Below the pieces are notes generated by a model, which saw only the letters and a program-made list of their open reading frames with translations, was not told the origin of the DNA and did not search any database. This document shows, piece after piece, positions 1-4,561 of a DNA stretch of 13,530 nucleotides (position 1 is its first letter; the number at the start of each line of letters is the position of its first letter). Origin of the DNA: an uncultured Oscillospiraceae bacterium (GTDB lineage Bacteria > Bacillota > Clostridia > Oscillospirales > Ruminococcaceae); assembly GCA_934454435.1 (NCBI GenBank), contig CAKSGA010000062.1:1-13530 (forward strand), in the 5' to 3' direction. The position numbers and the translations under genes are program-made.

Positions 1-998
1 TGATGGAGGATATCGACCCGGCGGAGATGGCGGCGAAATTCCGCTTTACTCCCGGGCAGGTGTTCGGCGCAGCGGAGCGTGCGGAGGAGCTTGCAGCAAT
101 AACCGGTGACGGAGTTTCTCCGGAGCTTCTGCATGAAAGCTGCTACGACCAGGTCGTGGTGGGACTCAACACACTGGCTTCTCCCATAAAACCGGCGTAC
201 GGCTGGGAGGATCTTGTGCTGCCGGAGTCAGAGATAAGGCTGCTTAAAAGTGCATGCATGCATGTGAAATACCGTCACAGGGTCTACACCGAATGGGGGT
301 TCTCGAAGCGTGCGGCGTACGGCAGGGGACTGTCGGTGCTGTTCTCCGGACCTCCCGGAACGGGCAAGACCATGGCGGCTCAGGTGCTGACAAACCAGCT
401 CCACATGCAGCTTTTCAAGGTGCAGCTGTCGCAGGTGGTCAGCAAGTACATAGGCGAGACTGAAAAGAACCTGCGCCGGGTGTTTACCGAGGCAAAAAAT
501 GCCAACTGTGTGCTGTTTTTTGACGAAACTGACGCCCTGTTCGGCAAGCGTTCCGAGGTCAAGGACTCCCACGACCGCCACGCCAATATAGAAACGGCGT
601 ATCTTCTTCAGCAGATGGAGGAGTACGACGGCGTTGTGCTGATGGCGACGAACCTGCTCCAGAACATCGATGAAGCGTTCATGCGGCGTATCAGTTTCGT
701 GATCAGCTTCCCGTTCCCGGACGCCCCGACCAGGAAGCTGCTGTGGCAGAAAATGCTTGATGTGAAGGCTCCGACCGAGGACATCGACTGGGACTTCCTT
801 GCGGAGAACTTCAAGATGGCGGGCGGAAACATCAAGAACTGCATAATACACGCTGCGTTCCTTGCAGCGGCAGAGGGGGCTCCGATAGGTATGCGGCACC
901 TGCTGACCGGAATAGTCAACGAGCAGCGCAAGAACAACACGGTGGTCCTACGGGACGACCTGAAGCAGTACGCCGATCTTATTTTCGGCAATGAATGA
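1..998 (+). CDS. AAA+ ATPase of the contractile injection system (Pvc15/Afp15-like), 5' partial
   Basis: Only the C-terminal catalytic AAA+ domain and its lead-in are in the window. Numbering from the first visible Met at base 3: Walker A GPPGTGKT at 116-123, Walker B VLFFDETD at 170-177 with catalytic Glu175, sensor-1 Asn217, an Arg-finger pair at 228-229, and a sensor-2-like GGNIKN at 274-279. The first ~20 residues (FRFTPGQV) look like the end of a preceding degenerate AAA-like domain, as in the two-domain CIS ATPases, so the reading frame very likely continues upstream and the Met at base 3 is internal. Pvc15/Afp15-type ATPases are needed for particle assembly, but their exact substrate is not settled. 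It is unusual that the gene lies immediately before the sheath gene, since in Afp/PVC the ATPase is near the end of the cluster. A generic AAA+ ATPase would look similar, so the CIS assignment rests on context. Confidence 0.88.
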   Translation, partial: MEDIDPAEMAAKFRFTPGQVFGAAERAEELAAITGDGVSPELLHESCYDQVVVGLNTLASPIKPAYGWEDLVLPESEIRLLKSACMHVKYRHRVYTEWGFSKRAAYGRGLSVLFSGPPGTGKTMAAQVLTNQLHMQLFKVQLSQVVSKYIGETEKNLRRVFTEAKNANCVLFFDETDALFGKRSEVKDSHDRHANIETAYLLQQMEEYDGVVLMATNLLQNIDEAFMRRISFVISFPFPDAPTRKLLWQKMLDVKAPTEDIDWDFLAENFKMAGGNIKNCIIHAAFLAAAEGAPIGMRHLLTGIVNEQRKNNTVVLRDDLKQYADLIFGNE

Positions 999-1067
999 GG
1001 TAGTAGATCCATGAGGATTGCTATATAGAAGGGCTGTCCATCAGAACTTCACAAATTTTTTATTGAG

Positions 1068-1073
1068 AGGAGG
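1068..1073 (+). promoter_or_regulatory. Strong Shine-Dalgarno in the sheath leader, not aligned with the sheath start
   Basis: AGGAGG lies in the 127-base gap between the ATPase and sheath genes. The nearest ATG (1085, 11 bases on) is out of frame with the sheath and opens a 45-codon frame ending at 1222. The next in-frame ATG (1096) is 22 bases away, and the family-typical sheath start (1126) is 52 bases away. It may drive a short leader peptide overlapping the sheath start, or a longer sheath N-terminus. I found no convincing promoter in 999-1125. The site is clear but its role is uncertain. Confidence 0.4.
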
Positions 1074-1125
1074 CACTGATCTTCATGCAGCCGGAATGCG
1101 CTGGGAAGAAGATCAGAAACAAGTT

Positions 1126-2898
1126 ATGCCAGAGTATTTATCCCCGGGTGTTTACGTTGAGGAGTATGAGTCGGGCGCAGTTCCGATGGAAGGCGTTGGC
1201 ACAAGTACTGCGGGCTTCATAGGCCTTGCAGAAAAGGGCGACGTTATCGGCAAGCCGCAGCTGGTTACCAGCTTCAGCGACTATGTGCGCATCTTCGGCG
1301 GTTATCTTTCCGAGACCAAGTATGGTGATAAGCGCTTCCTGCCCTATGCGGTAGAGCACTTCTTCATCAATGGCGGCTCCAGGGCTTTCGTAATGAGAGT
1401 TTGCCCCGCAGACGCAAAGTGCGCTTCCACAAAGAGCGAGTCTGTCCTCAGCTTCACCGCTAAGAACCCCGGCGAATGGGGCAACCGTGTGAAAGTCACC
1501 GTTTCTCCCGTTTCCCGTGTTAAGACGCAGGTCTATGAGGTGAACGGCAATGACGCTGTTGTAAGAAGCATCGACGGCTTCAACATCGGCGATGTAGTTG
1601 AGTTCGCAGACGGTAAGACCTCTGTTTACAACAAGATCACCGCTATCGAGGAAAAGACCATCTCCTTCGAGAACCCTGTGAACCCCTCCATCATCGACAA
1701 GAACCTTGTTCCCACAAAGTTCATCAAGTCCAGCGAGATCGACGTTTCCGTAAAGTACGGCGATGTGAAGGAGGATTACCTCTTCGTATCCCTGAACACC
1801 GAGTCCGCTGACTACATCTGCTCCAGAATGTCCAGAAGCGAGCTCGTTACCGTTGCGGTAAGCTCCAGACCCGCTGCCAAGCCCGCTCCCGAGGCTAAGG
1901 ACAAGGACAAGAAGGACGCAGCTCCCGCCCCCGCAGCTTCCGGTATCGTAGCTCCGTTCGACGCTGTAGGCGGCAAGGGCGATGCAATGATCCTTCAGCT
2001 CACCGGCGGTACAGACGGCAGCGCTGATTCCATCGCAGCCTCCGATTACATCGGCAAGGACGGCGGCCCCGGCAAGCGCACCGGTATCCAGGCGTTCATC
2101 GAGAACTCCGATGTAAGCATAATGTCTGTTCCCGGCGTTACTATCCCCGAGGTACAGATGTCCCTTATCGCACACTGCGAGAACATGAAGAGCCGCTTCG
2201 CCGTTCTGGATATGCCCAAGGACAGAAAGAAGACCGACGAGCTGCTTGAATACCGTGATATGTTCGATTCCAGCTATGCTGCGTTCTATCACCCCTGGAT
2301 CCAGATCTTCGATCCGCTTTCCAAGAAGAATATCATTGCTCCTCCCTCCGGTTCTGTCGTAGGTATCTACGCACGCACCGACAACACCGTAGGTGTACAT
2401 AAGGCTCCCGCAAACGAGGTGGTACGCTCCTGCACAGGTCTTGCAAGCAGCTATAACACCGCTGAGCAGGATCTTCTCAACCCGAAGGGCATCAACCTTA
2501 TCCGTTCCTTCCCGGGCAGAGGTATCAGAGTCTGGGGCGCAAGGACCGCTTCCTCAAATGCAACATGGAAGTACGTCAATGTACGCCGCCTGTTCATCTA
2601 CCTTGAGGAGTCCATCCGTGCAAACACCAACTGGGTAGTATTCGAGCCGAATACTGAGGCTCTCTGGGGCAGAGTAAAGAGGACAGTCGAGATGTTCCTC
2701 GCAAGCACCTGGAGAAGCGGCGCACTCGCCGGCACTTCGCCCTCTGAGGCATTCTTCGTTGATATCGGCAGGAACACCATGACTCAGGACGATATCGACA
2801 ACGGCCGTCTTATCTGCGTTATCGGCGTGGCTCCCGTAAAGCCTGCTGAGTTCGTTGTATTCAGAATTGGCCAGTACACCAGCGAGAGCAACGGTTGA
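1126..2898 (+). CDS. Contractile tail sheath protein
   Basis: The 590-residue product forms the outer sheath whose contraction drives the inner tube into a target. The N-terminus (MPEYLSPGVYVEE) is the family's usual opening and sets the start at 1126, although in-frame ATG 1096 and TTG 1018 lie upstream. The C-terminal half carries conserved sheath sequence from about residue 320 (GIQAFIENSDVSIMSVPGV) to a closing APVKPAEFVVFRI at about 569-581, the strand region that links neighbouring subunits. The middle holds a large insertion with an Ala/Pro/Lys/Asp-rich linker at about 246-272. At 590 residues it is much longer than compact sheaths such as Pvc2 (about 350, from memory), so the insertion is probably a surface domain. 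Only one sheath gene is present, whereas Afp/PVC have three. Codon choice (ATC, CCC, AAG, few ATA) suggests high expression. The gene for its partner, the tube, follows after 24 bases. Confidence 0.95.
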   Translation: MPEYLSPGVYVEEYESGAVPMEGVGTSTAGFIGLAEKGDVIGKPQLVTSFSDYVRIFGGYLSETKYGDKRFLPYAVEHFFINGGSRAFVMRVCPADAKCASTKSESVLSFTAKNPGEWGNRVKVTVSPVSRVKTQVYEVNGNDAVVRSIDGFNIGDVVEFADGKTSVYNKITAIEEKTISFENPVNPSIIDKNLVPTKFIKSSEIDVSVKYGDVKEDYLFVSLNTESADYICSRMSRSELVTVAVSSRPAAKPAPEAKDKDKKDAAPAPAASGIVAPFDAVGGKGDAMILQLTGGTDGSADSIAASDYIGKDGGPGKRTGIQAFIENSDVSIMSVPGVTIPEVQMSLIAHCENMKSRFAVLDMPKDRKKTDELLEYRDMFDSSYAAFYHPWIQIFDPLSKKNIIAPPSGSVVGIYARTDNTVGVHKAPANEVVRSCTGLASSYNTAEQDLLNPKGINLIRSFPGRGIRVWGARTASSNATWKYVNVRRLFIYLEESIRANTNWVVFEPNTEALWGRVKRTVEMFLASTWRSGALAGTSPSEAFFVDIGRNTMTQDDIDNGRLICVIGVAPVKPAEFVVFRIGQYTSESNG

Positions 2899-2922
2899 TT
2901 TTTAGGAAAGGAATGAGAGTAA

Positions 2923-3411
2923 ATGCCGGAAATTAGATATCCGTTCAAGAATTTCAGATACAAGGTGGAGTTCAACGGCACCGAGGCCGCTGGCTTCAGC
3001 GAGGTATCTGGCGCAGATATCTCTGTTGACGTTATCGAATACAGAGAGGGCAACGAAGTCCGCACTACCCCCAGAAAGCTTGCAGGTATGACCAAGTATG
3101 GCAACATCACGCTCAAGTGGGGCGTGGTAGGTTCCATGGAGATGATGGAGTGGCTGCACACCGTAGCTTCCGACAACACCTCCGGTCCTACCGGTATCGA
3201 GCGCAAGACCATCACCATCAAGCTGCTGGACGACACCGGCGCTGAAGGTCCCAGCTGGGAGATCATCAACGCATGGCCCACACATTACACCGCTCCCGAC
3301 CTCAACGGTCTTGGCGGCGAAGTGGCTATAGAGTCCCTCGAGATATGCCACGAGGGCGTGAACAGAATCGACGGCGGATCCATGGACTCCGCAACACCTT
3401 CTGAGAACTGA
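2923..3411 (+). CDS. Main inner tube protein (gp19/Pvc1-like)
   Basis: The 162-residue product belongs to the phage tail tube (gp19/Hcp-fold) family. These proteins form hexameric rings that stack into the tube propelled by sheath contraction. Diagnostic stretches are FKNFRYKVEFNG near the N-terminus, AGFSEVSGADISVDVIEYREG at 22-42, and KLAGMTKYGNITLKWG at about 52-67. The purine-rich AGGAAAGG upstream serves as ribosome site. Codon use is biased like the sheath's: of 12 Ile codons 9 are ATC and 2 ATA, and Pro is mainly CCC/CCT. A strong hairpin follows in the downstream gap. Position next to the sheath and this codon bias support it, rather than the second tube gene at 4124, as the many-copy subunit. 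Confidence 0.95.
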   Translation: MPEIRYPFKNFRYKVEFNGTEAAGFSEVSGADISVDVIEYREGNEVRTTPRKLAGMTKYGNITLKWGVVGSMEMMEWLHTVASDNTSGPTGIERKTITIKLLDDTGAEGPSWEIINAWPTHYTAPDLNGLGGEVAIESLEICHEGVNRIDGGSMDSATPSEN

Positions 3412-3451
3412 TAGGTTCTTAATAGCTGCCGCAGGGCAATGAAGCAGTTAC

Positions 3452-3503
3452 CGCCGTCGGTTCCTCGGTTCGTCCGGTGAGCCGATGGCGTATACTGGTT
3501 TTT
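3452..3503 (+). terminator. Stable hairpin after the tube gene, possible partial terminator or mRNA processing/stability element
   Basis: Bases 3452-3462 pair with 3480-3490 (11 pairs, two of them G-U). The stem continues with 3463/3479, a C-T mismatch, and four more pairs (3465-3468 with 3474-3477, one G-U) closing a TTCGT loop. It thus forms a 39-base hairpin with one internal mismatch. A TTTTT run (3499-3503) begins 8 bases after the stem, too far for a classic intrinsic terminator, so attenuation or 3'-end protection of the sheath-tube message is as likely. The 147-base gap (3412-3558) holds no gene that I can support. The hairpin is seen directly; its function is inferred. Confidence 0.5.
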
Positions 3504-3558
3504 CAGGGAATATACCAAAAATGGCAATTGTGTTAAATACTTCAGGTCGGAGGAAAGA

Positions 3559-3924
3559 ATGAGCTTTCAGACTGAATTTGAATTTGAACTTCCCAGGGGT
3601 TACGTTGACCAGAACGGCGAGGTGCATAAGCACGGCGTCATGCGTCTGGCAACTGCCGCTGATGAGATAATGCCGCTGAGGGACCCTAGAGTTCAGCAGA
3701 ACCCGGGCTATCTTACGGTGATACTTCTTTCACGTGTTGTGACGAAGCTGGGCAATTTACAGGCGATAAACAACCGTGTCATTGAGAACCTGTTCACCAT
3801 AGATATGGCGTTCCTGCAGGATCTCTACCAGAGGATAAACATGCAGGAGGTGCCTGCGTACAAGGTCGTATGCCCGCACTGCAACAAGGAATTTGACCTT
3901 CCTCTGGATTTTTTAGAAAAGTAG
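3559..3924 (+). CDS. Tail assembly protein (T4_baseplate-family, short form; putative G-like chaperone)
   Basis: The 121-residue product resembles the small protein annotated as phage tail assembly protein (T4 baseplate protein family) in CIS clusters and myophages. Recognisable stretches are an opening FELPRGYVD, LATAADEIMPLRDPRVQ at 30-46 and YLTVILLSRVV at 51-61. A single CPHC motif (Cys105, Cys108) near the end looks like half of a zinc ribbon. GGAGG stands 5 bases before ATG 3559. The zero frame ends at TAG 3922-3924, right after a T TTT TTA heptamer and inside a predicted stem, so a fraction of ribosomes may shift to the -1 frame and make a 184-residue form. The position between tube and spike genes and the two-product layout suggest a tail assembly chaperone comparable to lambda gpG/gpGT. 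That role is inferred; the family resemblance is more secure. Confidence 0.82.
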   Translation: MSFQTEFEFELPRGYVDQNGEVHKHGVMRLATAADEIMPLRDPRVQQNPGYLTVILLSRVVTKLGNLQAINNRVIENLFTIDMAFLQDLYQRINMQEVPAYKVVCPHCNKEFDLPLDFLEK

Positions 3925-3956
3925 AGCTGTCGTTATATCCCGAAGACAAGCTCTAT
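3909..3956 (+). promoter_or_regulatory. Putative programmed -1 ribosomal frameshift signal (slippery heptamer plus stem-loop)
   Basis: In the frame of the gene starting at 3559 the heptamer reads T TTT TTA (3909-3915), the X XXY YYZ pattern with codons TTT and TTA, identical to the HIV-1 gag-pol slip site. After a 5-base spacer (3916-3920), 3921-3928 pairs with 3949-3956 (8 pairs, one G-U). A bulged A at 3948 follows, then 3929-3931 pairs with 3945-3947, leaving a 13-base loop. The zero-frame TAG (3922-3924) lies inside the stem. A -1 slip enters a frame open to 4112 that encodes a DUF6760-like segment. All elements are read directly; frameshifting in the cell is inferred. Confidence 0.75.
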
Positions 3957-4112
3957 GAGGAAATGACGTTTCTGGGATATTATCTTCACTGGAGTCACGA
4001 GGAGCTGATGGAGCTGGAACACCGTGAGCGCCGCAGATGGTGCAGCGAAGTTTCGCAGATCAACAAGAAGCTCAGCGGACAGAAGGAGAAGAAGAACCTT
4101 TTTGAGAAGTAG
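3915..4112 (+). CDS. DUF6760-like C-terminal extension in the -1 frame, no start codon of its own
   Basis: The frame runs from the slip site to TAG 4110-4112 and adds 65 residues after Leu119 of the upstream protein. It contains YPEDKLYEEMTFLGYYLHW and LEHRERRRW, the pattern I associate with DUF6760, a small family found beside the tail assembly protein in CIS loci. The frame is open from 3897 but has no ATG, GTG or TTG before 3963. That ATG would remove the conserved YPEDKLYEE block, and its purine-rich GAGGAA directly abuts it, too close to serve as a ribosome site. Expression as a 119+65 residue fusion by -1 frameshifting is therefore the simplest reading. The tail is very basic and helical in character. 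A miscounted T run at 3909-3914 could instead create a simple fusion. The next gene's AGGAGG overlaps this stop codon. Confidence 0.75.
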   Translation, partial: RKVELSLYPEDKLYEEMTFLGYYLHWSHEELMELEHRERRRWCSEVSQINKKLSGQKEKKNLFEK

Positions 4113-4123
4113 GAGGGTATCGC

Positions 4124-4543
4124 ATGGAAAAATACACCGGTGGGAATTTCACTGTGCATATCGCCCCTATTGAGCTTATCGGCAATTTTGCGTCGGTGTC
4201 GGGGCTGAATGTTGAACTGGAATACGAAGTTTACACCGAGGGCGGGACATTTCATCCGGTCTACCTGACGAAAGGGCTGAAATACGACCGCATAGTTCTG
4301 CGAAGAGGTACGGCGACTGCGGAGCCGCTGGTGATCTGGTTCGAGACTGTCAGAGCGGGAACGATAACAAAATACCCGATGATAATCACGATGATGAACA
4401 ATTCCGGCATTCCGGTGAAGATATGGACTGTGCTGGACGCAATGCCGGTCAGAGTGGATTATGGCGAGCTGGACGCAATGAGCGGTCAGATCTCGCTTAC
4501 AACGGTAGAACTGGTGCACGGGGAGATAATCCCGGTGATGTAA
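4124..4543 (+). CDS. Second tube-family protein, probable tube initiator (Pvc5-like)
   Basis: The 139-residue product has the gp19-type tube fold signature (NFTVHI, FASVSGLNVELEYEVYTEGG, LTKGLKYDRIVLRRG) but is shorter than the main tube protein and diverged from it. In Afp/PVC the second tube paralogue (Afp5/Pvc5) forms the first ring on the spike hub, and this gene sits on the baseplate side of the cluster as expected. AGGAGG at 4111-4116, overlapping the previous stop, lies 7 bases before the ATG. Codon use is unlike the main tube: 5 of 13 Ile codons are ATA and 6 of 7 Pro codons are CCG, matching the low-copy baseplate genes. That supports an initiator or adaptor role over a bulk tube role, though a mixed-tube component cannot be excluded. 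Confidence 0.85.
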   Translation: MEKYTGGNFTVHIAPIELIGNFASVSGLNVELEYEVYTEGGTFHPVYLTKGLKYDRIVLRRGTATAEPLVIWFETVRAGTITKYPMIITMMNNSGIPVKIWTVLDAMPVRVDYGELDAMSGQISLTTVELVHGEIIPVM

Positions 4544-4561
4544 CGAAAGGGGGCATGCTGA

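Noticed and set aside
999..1125. Promoter for the sheath-tube genes in the leader
   Set aside because: AT-rich patches (TATATA near 1023, TTTTTT near 1056) lack a convincingly spaced -35/-10 pair.
1138..2400. Antisense open frame of 420 codons opposite the sheath gene
   Set aside because: The sheath is certain on the + strand and strongly codon-biased, which leaves the complementary frame open; the antisense product has no recognisable features.
3412..3558. A small gene in the gap after the tube gene
   Set aside because: No frame with a ribosome site and plausible length was seen; a hairpin occupies much of the gap.
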